Positions 8,061 to 18,269 are shown, numbered from the stretch's first letter. The stretch: 64,000 nucleotides of DNA from Bradyrhizobium embrapense (GCF_001189235.2 NZ_LFIP02000010.1:1-64000); one strand, 5' to 3'. Numbers and translations are program-made. Notes: generated from the sequence alone by a model not told the origin.

Positions 8061-8489
8061 GGGGGATCTACCGGTTTTGCTTGGTGGCCGCGCAACGGGG
8101 CCGGTGCAGGGCTGGATGGCCTCTTTCAGTCGGACCGCTTTTAGCGGTTTTGATGGCCCTGCAACAGGCCGCCAAATCTCCGCTCGGGGCCCGCAGGCGC
8201 GATTCCATGGGCTTTTCGCCTTGATTGGCAGGCACTTTCCAGTTTCCCGGCATTTCCAAAGAACGCTCACCTGCGGCCGCCAGCGGCCAAACAGCGCGCC
8301 CCCGACCCATGCGCCGCTCTCGCATACGACGTTTGTGAGCGTTCACTCAACAGCGCTGACGTCGCGGTCGATGGCGGGAGGGATCATTGCCGATTTGTTA
8401 ACTTGGTCCGGGCTTGAACCGCTGCCACGGTCGGGCTGACACAATCTTTCAAACGTCAGTCTTTTCAGGCCTCAACGTTGCGTCCAGTC
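8061..8489. other. Non-coding region upstream of dnaK
   Basis: About 430 bases between the exported-protein start and the dnaK promoter. Short open frames on both strands lack family resemblance or ribosome-binding sites. A second CTTGAA at 8413-8418 could be an additional RpoH -35 element, but no matching -10 follows. Nothing else is supported. Confidence 0.5.
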
Positions 8490-8520
8490 CTTGCGGGCAG
8501 GACCCTCCCTCCTATATCAG
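8490..8520 (+). promoter_or_regulatory. RpoH (sigma-32)-type heat-shock promoter of dnaK
   Basis: CTTG at 8490-8493, 17 bases, then CCTATATCAG at 8511-8520. This fits the published alphaproteobacterial heat-shock consensus CTTG-N16/18-CYTATNTNNG at every defined position. It lies about 100 bases upstream of the dnaK start codon. No CIRCE inverted repeat is present, so dnaK is probably RpoH- rather than HrcA-controlled. Confidence 0.82.
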
Positions 8521-8622
8521 GCTCACCGTCGCAATATCGCGAGTATGTGAACGTCTGGGGGTTCGGTACGGAGCGCCGTCAGGGCCCAACCAACCTGCCG
8601 TAGCAAAGAGGATATCAAAACC

Positions 8623-10524
<1,902 letters not shown>

Positions 10525-10625
10525 GCGGATTTGCGATCATGACCCTCACACCAATGAGCACGCCAGGCGTCTCGGAGGAGTGGGGGTCATTTTTCTTTAA
10601 GGCGATCGCTGCATCTTCCAGACAA

Positions 10626-10670
10626 GCGCAATCCTTGACGCGATTCTCGGCGCAATCCTTTGCGCAATCT
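10626..10670. repeat. Three short direct repeats in the dnaK-dnaJ gap
   Basis: GCGCAATCCTT at 10626-10636 and 10650-10660, and a shorter GCGCAATCT at 10662-10670. The unequal spacing (24 and 12 bases, a factor of two) suggests slippage-type duplication or binding sites. No gene is supported in the gap. Confidence 0.5.
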
Positions 10671-10706
10671 TCGGCGATCGCGATGAACTTCGGACGGAAT
10701 TGAAGG

Positions 10707-11837
10707 ATGTCCACCAAGCGCTGCTATTACGAGACCCTCGAGGTTGAACGGGACGCGGACGAGACCAAGCTGAAATCGGCTTTCCGGAAGCTCGCGATGA
10801 AATGGCATCCGGACAAGAACCCGGGCGACGCCACCAGCGAGGTGCGTTTCAAGGAAATCAACGAAGCCTACGAGGTGCTGAAGGACGGCGACAAGCGCGC
10901 CGCCTATGACCGCTTCGGCCATGCCGCGTTCGAGCAGGGCATGGGCGGCGGCGGCCCCGGCTTCGGCGCCGGCTTCGCCTCCTCCTTCTCCGACATTTTC
11001 GAGGATCTGTTCGGCATGGCCGGGCAGCGCCGCGGTGGCGGTGGCCGCGAACGCGGTGCCGACCTGCGCTACAACATGGAAATCACGCTCGAGGAGGCCT
11101 TCCAGGGCAAGACCGCGCAGATCGAGATCCCGGTCTCGGTCACCTGCGAATCCTGCTCCGGCACCGGCGCCAAGGCCGGCACCAAGCCGAAGACCTGCTC
11201 GCATTGCGGCGGCGCCGGCCGTATCCGGCAGGCCCAGGGCTTCTTCACGCTGGAGCGGACCTGCCCCGGCTGTCAGGGCCGCGGCCAGATGATCGAGGAC
11301 GCCTGCGCCTCCTGCGCCGGCTCCGGCCGGGTGACGCGCGAGCGCACGCTGTCGGTCAACATTCCCCCGGGTGTCGAGGACGGCACGCGGATTCGTCTCG
11401 CCGGCGAAGGCGAGGCCGGCGTCCGCGGCGGACCGCCCGGCGATCTCTACATTTTCCTGTCGCTGGCCACCCACCAGTTCTTCCAGCGCGACGGCGCCGA
11501 CCTGCACTGCCGCGTGCCGATCTCGATGGTGACTGCGGCCCTTGGCGGCGAGTTCGAGGTGCCGACCATCGACAAGGGCAAGACCAAGGTGAAGGTGCCG
11601 GCCGGGACCCAGTCCAGCCGTCGATTCCGCATCGCATCAAAGGGGATGCCGGTGCTGCGCTCGCGCCAGACCGGCGACATGTATGTCCAGGTTGTGGTCG
11701 AAACGCCGCAGAATCTGACCAAGAAGCAGCAAGAATTGCTGATGGAGTTCGAAAAACTCTCGTCCGGCGCAACGCAACCGGAGGCGGCGGGTTTCTTCTC
11801 TAAGGTCAAGGACTTCTTCGGAAGCCGCTCCGTCTAG
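10707..11837 (+). CDS. dnaJ: Chaperone protein DnaJ (Hsp40)
   Basis: Co-chaperone that delivers substrates to DnaK and stimulates its ATPase. The 376-residue protein has the J domain with HPD at 34-36, a Gly/Phe-rich linker (GMGGGGPGFGAGFASSFSDI), four zinc-binding CxxCxGxG motifs (CESCSGTG, CSHCGGAG, CPGCQGRG, CASCAGSG) and the C-terminal substrate-binding domain. The ATG at 10707 is fixed by the J-domain N-terminus; the purine-rich GGACGG about 10 bases upstream is the likelier ribosome-binding site than the adjacent GAAGG. Probably expressed with dnaK. Confidence 0.97.
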   Translation: MSTKRCYYETLEVERDADETKLKSAFRKLAMKWHPDKNPGDATSEVRFKEINEAYEVLKDGDKRAAYDRFGHAAFEQGMGGGGPGFGAGFASSFSDIFEDLFGMAGQRRGGGGRERGADLRYNMEITLEEAFQGKTAQIEIPVSVTCESCSGTGAKAGTKPKTCSHCGGAGRIRQAQGFFTLERTCPGCQGRGQMIEDACASCAGSGRVTRERTLSVNIPPGVEDGTRIRLAGEGEAGVRGGPPGDLYIFLSLATHQFFQRDGADLHCRVPISMVTAALGGEFEVPTIDKGKTKVKVPAGTQSSRRFRIASKGMPVLRSRQTGDMYVQVVVETPQNLTKKQQELLMEFEKLSSGATQPEAAGFFSKVKDFFGSRSV

Positions 11838-11841
11838 CCGC

Positions 11842-11867
11842 AGTCGTTATGCTTGACCGTAACGACT
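11842..11867 (+). terminator. Stem-loop after dnaJ
   Basis: Inverted repeat AGTCGTTA (11842-11849) and TAACGACT (11860-11867) with a 10-base loop, starting 4 bases after the dnaJ stop. There is no clean T-run, so it may be a processing or stabilising hairpin rather than an intrinsic terminator. Confidence 0.5.
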
Positions 11868-11937
11868 TCGATCTATACGTGTTTATGACCGTTTTCTGAC
11901 AACCGCTCGATTGTGCGCGGTCCCGCCTGGTAGCGAC

Positions 11938-12540
11938 ATGCCTCTGCAATCGTCCGTGCGTGCGTCGAAGAAGCCCCTCCGTCTCGACGACGAGGTTCGT
12001 TTCCTCCGTTCATGGATGGAGAAGCCGCTGCATATGGGCGCGGTGATGCCGTCCGGACGGCTGCTTGCACGCACCATGGCGCAATATGTCGATGCCGAAG
12101 CCGACGGGCCGGTTGTCGAGCTCGGACCCGGCACCGGGCCGATCACCAATGCGCTGATCGAACACGGTGTCGATCAAAAGCGTCTCGTCCTGGTCGAATA
12201 CAATCCAGGCTTCTGCGCGTTGCTGCGCGAACGCTATCCGCAGGCAAGGGTGGTCCAGGGCGACGCCTACCGCCTTCGCGATACGCTGTGGGACGTCCTG
12301 AAGACGCCAGCCTCGGCCGTGGTCTCCGGCCTGCCGCTGGTCACCAAGCCGATGCTGACCCGCCTGAAGCTGGTCCGCGACGCCTTTCTGGCCCTCGCGC
12401 CCGGTGCGCCGTTCGTCCAGTTCACCTATTCGGTGGCGCCGCCGATTCCGAAGTCGCTGCCCGGCGTGTCCACAGAGGCCTCCGAGCGGATCTGGATGAA
12501 CCTTCCGCCCGCGCGGGTCTGGGTGTATCGCAAGGGCTGA
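11938..12540 (+). CDS. pmtA: Phosphatidylethanolamine N-methyltransferase PmtA
   Basis: Transfers methyl groups from S-adenosylmethionine to phosphatidylethanolamine on the way to phosphatidylcholine, a membrane lipid important in rhizobia. The SAM-binding motif VVELGPGTGPIT is clear, followed by LVEYNPGF and the conserved VVSGLPLVTKP, VQFTYSVAPPIP and PARVWVYRKG of the rhizobial/Rhodobacter PmtA family. The ATG at 11938 gives 200 residues; an in-frame TTG at 11911 would add nine. The position directly after dnaKJ matches my memory of Bradyrhizobium gene order, which supports the assignment. Peripheral membrane enzyme. Confidence 0.85.
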   Translation: MPLQSSVRASKKPLRLDDEVRFLRSWMEKPLHMGAVMPSGRLLARTMAQYVDAEADGPVVELGPGTGPITNALIEHGVDQKRLVLVEYNPGFCALLRERYPQARVVQGDAYRLRDTLWDVLKTPASAVVSGLPLVTKPMLTRLKLVRDAFLALAPGAPFVQFTYSVAPPIPKSLPGVSTEASERIWMNLPPARVWVYRKG

Positions 12541-12588
12541 CCTTCCGGCGCCGTCGCGCTGGGTGCGACCTACACCTGCGATTTCAAA

Positions 12589-13167
12589 ATGTCGGCGCTG
12601 AAAATCCTCGTGATCCCGGGATCGCTGCGATCGGGCTCGCTCAACGCGAAGCTAGCCGCCGTGCTGGCGCATGAGCTCGCACAACTCGGGGCCGACGTCA
12701 CGCGGATCTCGCTCGGCGATTTCCCGCTGCCGATCTATGACGGCGATCTGCAGGCCAAATCGGGCGTGCCGCAGCACGCCGTCAACCTGAAGCGGATGAT
12801 CGGCGCCCATCATGGCGTGCTGATCGTGACGCCGGAATATAATTCCTCGGTGCCGGCGCTGGTGAAGAACACGATCGACTGGGTGAGCCGCGTGCAGGAC
12901 CCGCACGAGACCCGCGGCCAGGTGTTCCACGGCCGCGCCTTCGCGATCGCCGCGGCGTCCGGCAACCGGCTCGGCGGCACGCGCGCACTGGCCGCGCTGC
13001 GCCTGATCCTGACGGCGTGCCATGCCGCCGTGATCCCGAACCAGCTCGCGCTGTCATTCGCCGAGCAGGCCTATGACGATATGGATCATCTGAAGCATCC
13101 GGCCGATATCGACGCGATGCGGGCGCTGGTGCGGCAGCTGATCGACCATTCCCAACGCATGATGTGA
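12589..13167 (+). CDS. NADPH-dependent FMN reductase family protein
   Basis: A 192-residue flavodoxin-fold oxidoreductase. The FMN phosphate-binding loop GSLRSGSLNAKL follows the first strand, and PEYNSSVPALVKNTIDWVSR is the family hallmark (compare azoreductase/chromate reductase ChrR and ArsH). It probably reduces quinones or FMN with NADPH; the true substrate is unknown. It lies 6 bases before pyrF with the same orientation, so the two are probably co-transcribed although functionally unrelated. Confidence 0.87.
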   Translation: MSALKILVIPGSLRSGSLNAKLAAVLAHELAQLGADVTRISLGDFPLPIYDGDLQAKSGVPQHAVNLKRMIGAHHGVLIVTPEYNSSVPALVKNTIDWVSRVQDPHETRGQVFHGRAFAIAAASGNRLGGTRALAALRLILTACHAAVIPNQLALSFAEQAYDDMDHLKHPADIDAMRALVRQLIDHSQRMM

Positions 13168-13173
13168 GGTGAC

Positions 13174-13887
13174 ATGCAGCCAGCCCAGATGATCGCTCCG
13201 AAAGACCGGTTGATTGTAGCGCTCGATCTGCCGTCGGTCGCTGCGGCCGAGGCGATGATCGACAGGCTCGGCGATGCCGTCACCTTCTACAAGATCGGCT
13301 ATCAGCTCGGTTACGCCGGCGGGCTGTCGCTGGCGAAGCAGCTCGCGGGCAGCGGCAAGAAGGTCTTTCTCGATCTCAAGCTGCACGACATCGGCAATAC
13401 GGTCGCCCGCGGCGTCGAAAGCGTCGCCGCCCTCGGCGCGACCTTTCTCACCGTGCATGCCTATCCGCAGACCATGAAGGCAGCGGTCGAGGCGCGTGCC
13501 GGCTCGGGCCTGAAGATCCTCGCGGTGACGGTGCTGACCTCCTACGACGACAGCGATCTGCACGCGGCGGGCTATCGCCTCAATGTCTCCGATCTCGTCG
13601 AAGCGCGCGCCAGACAGGCGCAGGCGCTCGGTGTCGACGGCCTCGTCAGCTCGCCCGAGGAAGCCGCCGCTCTGCGCAAGATCGTGAGCGATCGGATGAA
13701 TCTGGTGACCCCGGGCATTCGCCCCGCGGGCTCGGCGACCGGCGACCAGAAGCGCATCATGACCCCGGCCCGTGCCATTGCCGCCGGCGCTGACTATCTG
13801 GTGGTCGGACGCCCGGTGATGGAAGCCGCCGATCCGAAGGCCGCGGCTGACGCCATTCATGCCGAGATAGCTCAGGCGCTCGCCTGA
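13174..13887 (+). CDS. pyrF: Orotidine 5'-phosphate decarboxylase
   Basis: Last step of UMP synthesis: decarboxylates OMP to UMP. The 237-residue protein has the catalytic DxKxxDI motif in VFLDLKLHDIGNT, the strand-1 sequence LIVALDLPS, and the phosphate-binding TPGIRP and DYLVVGRPV segments of the TIM barrel. GAGGTG lies 4 bases before the ATG. The gene is followed after 23 bases by a DUF1330 gene on the same strand. Confidence 0.96.
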   Translation: MQPAQMIAPKDRLIVALDLPSVAAAEAMIDRLGDAVTFYKIGYQLGYAGGLSLAKQLAGSGKKVFLDLKLHDIGNTVARGVESVAALGATFLTVHAYPQTMKAAVEARAGSGLKILAVTVLTSYDDSDLHAAGYRLNVSDLVEARARQAQALGVDGLVSSPEEAAALRKIVSDRMNLVTPGIRPAGSATGDQKRIMTPARAIAAGADYLVVGRPVMEAADPKAAADAIHAEIAQALA

Positions 13888-13910
13888 ACCAGCAACAAGG
13901 GAGAACAGAG

Positions 13911-14207
13911 ATGGCGAAGGGATACTGGATTGGACGCGTCGACGTTCACAACGAGGAAGGCTACAAGCCCTACATGGCGGCCAATCCGGCGATCTTCCAG
14001 AAATTCGGCGGCAAGTTCATCGTGCGCGGCGGCAAGTTCACCGGCGTGGAGGGGCAGAGCCGCTCGCGCAATGTCGTGATCGAATTCCCGGACTACGCCA
14101 CCGCGCTCGCCTGCTACAATTCGCCGGAATACCAGGCCAACATCAAGGTGCGGCAGCCGCACTCGATCGCCGATCTCATCATCATCGAGGGGTACGACAG
14201 CCCGTAG
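13911..14207 (+). CDS. DUF1330 family protein
   Basis: A 98-residue dimeric ferredoxin-like protein of the DUF1330 family, recognised by GYWIGRVDVHN at the start, FGGKFIVRGGKF in the middle and YNSPEYQ near the end. The function of the family is unknown. GGGAGAA is placed correctly before the ATG. It is close behind pyrF; a palindromic repeat separates it from dapB. Confidence 0.88.
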   Translation: MAKGYWIGRVDVHNEEGYKPYMAANPAIFQKFGGKFIVRGGKFTGVEGQSRSRNVVIEFPDYATALACYNSPEYQANIKVRQPHSIADLIIIEGYDSP

Positions 14208-14266
14208 CCTCGGACACCGGCCGCCGGTTCGGCTGGCTGGAACAGTCGCCGATGACCGCGGTTTAG

Positions 14267-14313
14267 GCATGATCCCGCGCCGGAAAACCGGTTTCCCCTT
14301 TGCCGGATCATGC
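14267..14313. repeat. Short interspersed palindromic repeat (GCATGATC family)
   Basis: 47-bp element bounded by GCATGATC (14267-14274) and GATCATGC (14306-14313) with a central GGAAAACCGGTTTCC. This type of element is scattered through Bradyrhizobium and related genomes. A degenerate relative occurs at 43273-43310 in this window. It sits between DUF1330 and dapB. Confidence 0.8.
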
Positions 14314-14338
14314 TTTATACGGCGGTGAGAGGTGAGCC

Positions 14339-15151
14339 ATGGCTGACATGCGTTTGATCGTTGCGGGAGCCGGCGGCCGGATGGGCCGCACGCTGACGCG
14401 GGTGATTTCCGAAACCCCCGGAGCGGTGCTGGTCGGCGCGCTGGAAGCGCCGGGCTCGGAGCTGCTCGGCAAGGACGCCGGCGTGCTCGCCGGCCTTCCC
14501 GCCAACGACGTCAAGCTGTCGGCCGATCTGTGGTCGATGTCGGCGAACGCCGACGGCATCCTGGATTTCACCGTGCCGGCTGCGACCATCGCCAATGTCG
14601 CGATCGCGGCCGAGCGCGGCCTGGTCCACGTCATCGGCACCACCGGCCTGTCGCAGTCCGACGATGCGGTGATCCGCAGCGTCACCGACCGCGCGATCGT
14701 GGTGAAGTCGGGCAATATGAGCCTCGGCGTCAATCTGCTCGCCGCGCTGGTCAAGCGCGTCGCGCAGTCGCTCGACCAGAGTTTTGACATCGAAATCCTC
14801 GAGCTGCACCACAAGTCCAAGATCGATGCGCCGTCGGGCACCGCCTTGATGCTCGGCGAAGCTGCCGCTGCGGGGCGCGGAATCGCGCTCGACCAGCATT
14901 CGGCGCGCGGCCGCGATGGCCTGACCGGGGCGCGGCGCGCCGGCGATATCGGCTTTGCCTCGTTGCGCGGCGGCACTGCGGCCGGCGATCACAGCGTGAT
15001 CTTTGCCGGTCCCTCCGAGCGCATCACGCTGTCGCATCATGCCGAGGACCGCGCGCTGTTCGCGCAGGGTGCGCTGAAGGCGGCGCTGTGGGCGCACGGC
15101 AAGAAGCCCGGCATGTACTCGATGACCGACGTGCTCGGGCTGAGCGACTGA
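14339..15151 (+). CDS. dapB: 4-hydroxy-tetrahydrodipicolinate reductase
   Basis: NAD(P)H-dependent reductase of the lysine and diaminopimelate pathway, needed for peptidoglycan. The 270-residue protein has the Rossmann motif VAGAGGRMGRTL at residues 8-19, GTTGLS, the catalytic region ELHHKSKIDAPSGTA (His-His-Lys) and FASLRGG. GAGGTGA precedes the ATG at 14339. gpmA follows after 45 bases. Confidence 0.97.
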   Translation: MADMRLIVAGAGGRMGRTLTRVISETPGAVLVGALEAPGSELLGKDAGVLAGLPANDVKLSADLWSMSANADGILDFTVPAATIANVAIAAERGLVHVIGTTGLSQSDDAVIRSVTDRAIVVKSGNMSLGVNLLAALVKRVAQSLDQSFDIEILELHHKSKIDAPSGTALMLGEAAAAGRGIALDQHSARGRDGLTGARRAGDIGFASLRGGTAAGDHSVIFAGPSERITLSHHAEDRALFAQGALKAALWAHGKKPGMYSMTDVLGLSD

Positions 15152-15196
15152 GCCCGCCGACGAAATCAATCCAGCCAAGCGAAAACGGAATCTGAA

Positions 15197-15820
15197 ATGA
15201 GTGATCGTCTTCTTGTGCTCGTTCGTCACGGTCAGAGCGAATGGAATCTGAAGAACCTGTTCACCGGGTGGAAGGACCCCGATCTCACCGAGCAGGGCAT
15301 CGCGGAAGCCAAGGAAGCCGGCCGCAAGCTGAAGGCGCAAGGCCTGTCGTTCGACGTGGCCTTCACCTCCGATCTGACGCGCGCGCAGCACACGCTGAAG
15401 CTGATGCTGGAGCAGATCGGCCAGACCGAACTGCCGACCACGAAGAATCTGGCGCTCAACGAACGCGACTACGGCGATCTCTCCGGTCTCAACAAGGATG
15501 ACGCCCGCAAGAAATGGGGCGAGGACCAGGTCCTGATCTGGCGCCGCTCCTACGACGTGCCGCCGCCCGGCGGCGAGAGCCTGAAGGATACGCTGGCGCG
15601 CACGCTGCCCTACTACGTGCAGGAGATCCTGCCCGGCGTGCTGCGCGGCCAGCGCACGCTGATCGCCGCCCACGGCAACTCGCTGCGCGCGCTGATCATG
15701 GTGCTGGAGAAGCTTTCGCCGGAGCAGATCCTCAAGCGCGAACTCGCGACCGGCGCGCCGGTGGTCTATCGGCTCAACGCCGATTCCACCGTTGCATCGA
15801 AGGTCGATCTGGCGGGGTAG
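15197..15820 (+). CDS. gpmA: 2,3-bisphosphoglycerate-dependent phosphoglycerate mutase
   Basis: Interconverts 3- and 2-phosphoglycerate in glycolysis and gluconeogenesis. The phosphohistidine motif LVRHGQSEWN has the catalytic H11; the second histidine is in IAAHGNSLRALI, and NERDYGDLSG carries the catalytic Glu. At 207 residues it is slightly shorter than the 230-250 residue enzymes of E. coli, as is normal in rhizobia. The gene is followed by a multi-stem palindromic repeat that may end the transcript. Confidence 0.95.
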   Translation: MSDRLLVLVRHGQSEWNLKNLFTGWKDPDLTEQGIAEAKEAGRKLKAQGLSFDVAFTSDLTRAQHTLKLMLEQIGQTELPTTKNLALNERDYGDLSGLNKDDARKKWGEDQVLIWRRSYDVPPPGGESLKDTLARTLPYYVQEILPGVLRGQRTLIAAHGNSLRALIMVLEKLSPEQILKRELATGAPVVYRLNADSTVASKVDLAG

Positions 15821-15832
15821 AGGTTTGATGTT

Positions 15833-15912
15833 GTCATTCCGGGGCGATGCGCAGCATCGAACCCGGAATCTCGAGATTCCGGGTCTGGTCCTTCGGACCA
15901 TCCCGGAATGAC
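15833..15912. repeat. Multi-stem palindromic repeat element
   Basis: 80-bp element with outer arms GTCATTCCGGG(G) (15833-15844) and (T)CCCGGAATGAC (15901-15912). Inside are a GATGC/GCATC hairpin, a perfect 22-bp palindrome at 15862-15883 whose arms repeat the outer CCCGGAATC sequence, and a GGTCC/GGACC hairpin with a CTTC-type loop. Folded, it resembles a cloverleaf. Elements with CATTCCGGG ends are common between genes in Bradyrhizobium. Confidence 0.85.
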
Positions 15913-15922
15913 GAGATAGAGG

Positions 15923-16840
15923 TCAGTGCAAGCCCACCTGTCCCGCTTCCCAGCCCAGCATTGCCTGCTTGCGGGTGATACCCCAGTGATAGCCGGTCAG
16001 CGCGCCGCTCTTGCCGAGCGCGCGATGACAGGGCACCACGAACGACACCGGATTGCGGCCGACTGCGGCGCCGACCGCGCGCGAGGCCCTCGGGCTGTTG
16101 ATCTTGCAAGCGATGTCGGAATAGCTCACCGCGCGGCCCATCGGCACCTTGAGCAGCGTTTCCCACACGCGCACCTCGAAGTCGGTGCCGATCAGGACGA
16201 CGCGCAGCGGCTGGTCCGCCCGCCACAACTTCGTATCGAACACGCGCTGCGCCAGCGCGGTGGTGCCAGCGGTGTCCTCGACATAGGTCGCATTCGGCCA
16301 ACGCCGTTTCATGTCCGCAAACGCCGTCTGCTCGTCGCCCGGGTCGGCGAAGGCAAGGCCTGCGAGTCCGCGGTCTGTTGCGATCACGATCGCGGTGCCG
16401 AACGGCGAGGGGTGGAAGCCGTAGCGCAGCGTCATGCCGCCGCCGCCGGTCTTCCATTCGCCCGGCGACATCGCCTCGTGCGTGACGAACAGATCGTGCA
16501 GCCGTCCCGGGCCTGAAAGACCTGAGTCGAGCGCCGCGTCGAGCACGCTGGCGGAATCGCGCAGCAGGCTCTTGGCGTGATCGAGCGTCAGCGCCTGCAT
16601 GAAGGCCTTCGGCGTCAGCCCGGCCCAGCGGCGGAACAGATGGTGCAGTTCATCCGGCGTGACGGCCGCGGCATCGGCCATCGCTTCGATGGTCGGCTGT
16701 GCGCGCCAGTGCTCGGAGATGAACGCGATGGCGCGCCGCACCGAGTCGTAGTCGCGCAGCGCGGCGCTCTGGAGGCCCGGCTTGGCCAGGCGCTGATCGT
16801 GTATGGCGAGTGTCATCATGGTGTCTGATTTAGGAGCCAT
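15923..16840 (-). CDS. ada: Ada-like bifunctional AraC-type HTH / methylated-DNA-protein-cysteine methyltransferase
   Basis: Repairs O6-alkylguanine by irreversible transfer of the alkyl group to its own cysteine. The C-terminal half has the active-site motif VPCHRALGKSGALTGYHWG and the preceding VGRNPVSF; the N-terminal half is an AraC-type HTH (IEAMADAAAVTPDELHHLFR). Unlike E. coli Ada it lacks the N-terminal zinc/phosphotriester domain, so methyl-phosphotriester sensing should be missing. I chose the ATG at 16840 (305 residues); TTG at 16870 and ATG at 16819 are alternatives. The symbol is used loosely for this two-domain form. Confidence 0.85.
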   Translation of the reverse strand: MAPKSDTMMTLAIHDQRLAKPGLQSAALRDYDSVRRAIAFISEHWRAQPTIEAMADAAAVTPDELHHLFRRWAGLTPKAFMQALTLDHAKSLLRDSASVLDAALDSGLSGPGRLHDLFVTHEAMSPGEWKTGGGGMTLRYGFHPSPFGTAIVIATDRGLAGLAFADPGDEQTAFADMKRRWPNATYVEDTAGTTALAQRVFDTKLWRADQPLRVVLIGTDFEVRVWETLLKVPMGRAVSYSDIACKINSPRASRAVGAAVGRNPVSFVVPCHRALGKSGALTGYHWGITRKQAMLGWEAGQVGLH

Positions 16841-16876
16841 GGCGCGTCCAGACCACCCGATTTCTGACAAGCGGGC

Positions 16877-17449
16877 CTAGTGAATGGGGGTGTAGGTCGG
16901 ACCGCGTTTCGCGGTATTCAACGCCGCGGTCAAGGCCTTCGAAAAGCTGGCCTTTTCGTCGGGACTCAGGAAGCTGCCGACGCTGACCCGGCGGCCCCGG
17001 GACACCAGATAAAGCCGCTCGATGCCGAACTCCTCGTGCGAGATCTGCTCGAACCGCACCCAGAGCGGATTGAGCACCCATTCGGCCACATGGCCGCGGT
17101 GGCTGATCCGGCGCACCCGCAGTTCCGACGGCGTGACGGTGATCTCCTCGCTCGCCCTGGCGGTGCGGAAATTGACCTTGAACGCCCAATAGATCACCAG
17201 CGCGTCGAGACCGAAGAAGCCGAAGATCGGCCAGGCGCCGAGCCACCAGAACACCGCGCCGGCGACGAAGCTGACCACGGTGACGAACGACATCAGCACG
17301 ATGAAGCCGGTGCGATTCAGCGAGCGGTGCGGCGTGAGCAGCGCCGAGAACAGCTTCGGCTCCCCCTCGGGCGCATCGACGTCGCGGGCATCGGCCCTGA
17401 GGTCTCCCCCGGGGTCTTCGCCCGGATCAAAGTCGTTGCCTGCGGTCAT
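16877..17449 (-). CDS. DUF2244 family integral membrane protein
   Basis: A 190-residue protein of unknown function. An acidic N-terminal tail of about 35 residues is followed by the family signature PHRSLNRTGF and two closely spaced transmembrane helices (FIVLMSFVTVVSFVAGAVF and WPIFGFFGLDALVIYWAF). The cytoplasmic beta-rich tail contains WVLNPLWVRFEQ and LYLVSRGRRVSVGSFLSPDE, conserved in rhizobial homologues. Divergent from nth with only 22 bases between start codons. Confidence 0.83.
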   Translation of the reverse strand: MTAGNDFDPGEDPGGDLRADARDVDAPEGEPKLFSALLTPHRSLNRTGFIVLMSFVTVVSFVAGAVFWWLGAWPIFGFFGLDALVIYWAFKVNFRTARASEEITVTPSELRVRRISHRGHVAEWVLNPLWVRFEQISHEEFGIERLYLVSRGRRVSVGSFLSPDEKASFSKALTAALNTAKRGPTYTPIH

Positions 17450-17471
17450 AACGTATCAGTATATCCCGTTC

Positions 17472-18269
17472 ATGGCCAAAATCATCCGCTCTCAACGCGC
17501 CGACACCTCAAGCGTTCGGTCCGCGCCGAAGAAGAAAGCTGCGAGAGCGGCAACCCCGCTGCCCAAACGCGCGGCAAAGAAGCCGGCGACCAAGGCCGCC
17601 AAGAAGGTTGCCAAGAAAACCGCAAAGCCGAAGCCATGGACGGCGGCGGAGGTCTTTGAGGCGTTCGACCGGTTCCGCAAAGCCAATCCGGAGCCGAAGG
17701 GCGAGCTCGAGCACCTCAATCCCTACACGCTGCTGGTCGCGGTGGTGTTGTCGGCGCAGGCAACCGACGCCGGTGTCAACAAGGCGACGCGCGCGCTGTT
17801 TGCGGTCGCCGACACGCCGCAGAAGATGCTTGAGCTCGGCGAAGACAGGGTGCGCGACTACATCAAGACCATCGGGCTCTATCGCAACAAGGCGAAGAAC
17901 GTCATCGCGCTGTCCGAGAAGCTGATCGCCGAGTTCGGCGGCGAAGTGCCGCGCACCCGTGCCGAGATCGAGTCATTGCCCGGCGCCGGCCGCAAGACCG
18001 CGAATGTCGTGCTCAACATGGCGTTCGGCGAACATACGATGGCGGTCGACACCCACGTGTTCCGTGTCGGCAACCGTACCGGCCTCGCGCCCGGCAAGAC
18101 GCCGCTCGAGGTCGAGCTCGGGCTGGAGAAGGTGATCCCGGCCGAATTCATGCTGCACGCCCATCATTGGCTGATCCTGCATGGCCGCTACACCTGCCTC
18201 GCCCGCGGTCCGCGCTGCGATGTTTGCCTGATCAACGATCTTTGCCGATGGCCGGAGAAGACCGTCTAA
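17472..18269 (+). CDS. nth: Endonuclease III with lysine/alanine-rich N-terminal tail
   Basis: Base-excision repair glycosylase/AP lyase for oxidised pyrimidines. The helix-hairpin-helix is ESLPGAGRKTANVVLN (catalytic Lys in the GRKTA part), the catalytic Asp is in MAVDTHVFRVGNR, and the 4Fe-4S cluster ligands have the C-x6-C-x2-C-x5-C pattern in CLARGPRCDVCLINDLC. The protein is 265 residues against about 211 in E. coli; residues 1-55 form a basic, disordered, histone-H1-like tail (AAKKPATKAAKKVAKKTAKP). The ATG at 17472 is the nearest start to the 5' end; an internal start is possible. Confidence 0.93.
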   Translation: MAKIIRSQRADTSSVRSAPKKKAARAATPLPKRAAKKPATKAAKKVAKKTAKPKPWTAAEVFEAFDRFRKANPEPKGELEHLNPYTLLVAVVLSAQATDAGVNKATRALFAVADTPQKMLELGEDRVRDYIKTIGLYRNKAKNVIALSEKLIAEFGGEVPRTRAEIESLPGAGRKTANVVLNMAFGEHTMAVDTHVFRVGNRTGLAPGKTPLEVELGLEKVIPAEFMLHAHHWLILHGRYTCLARGPRCDVCLINDLCRWPEKTV

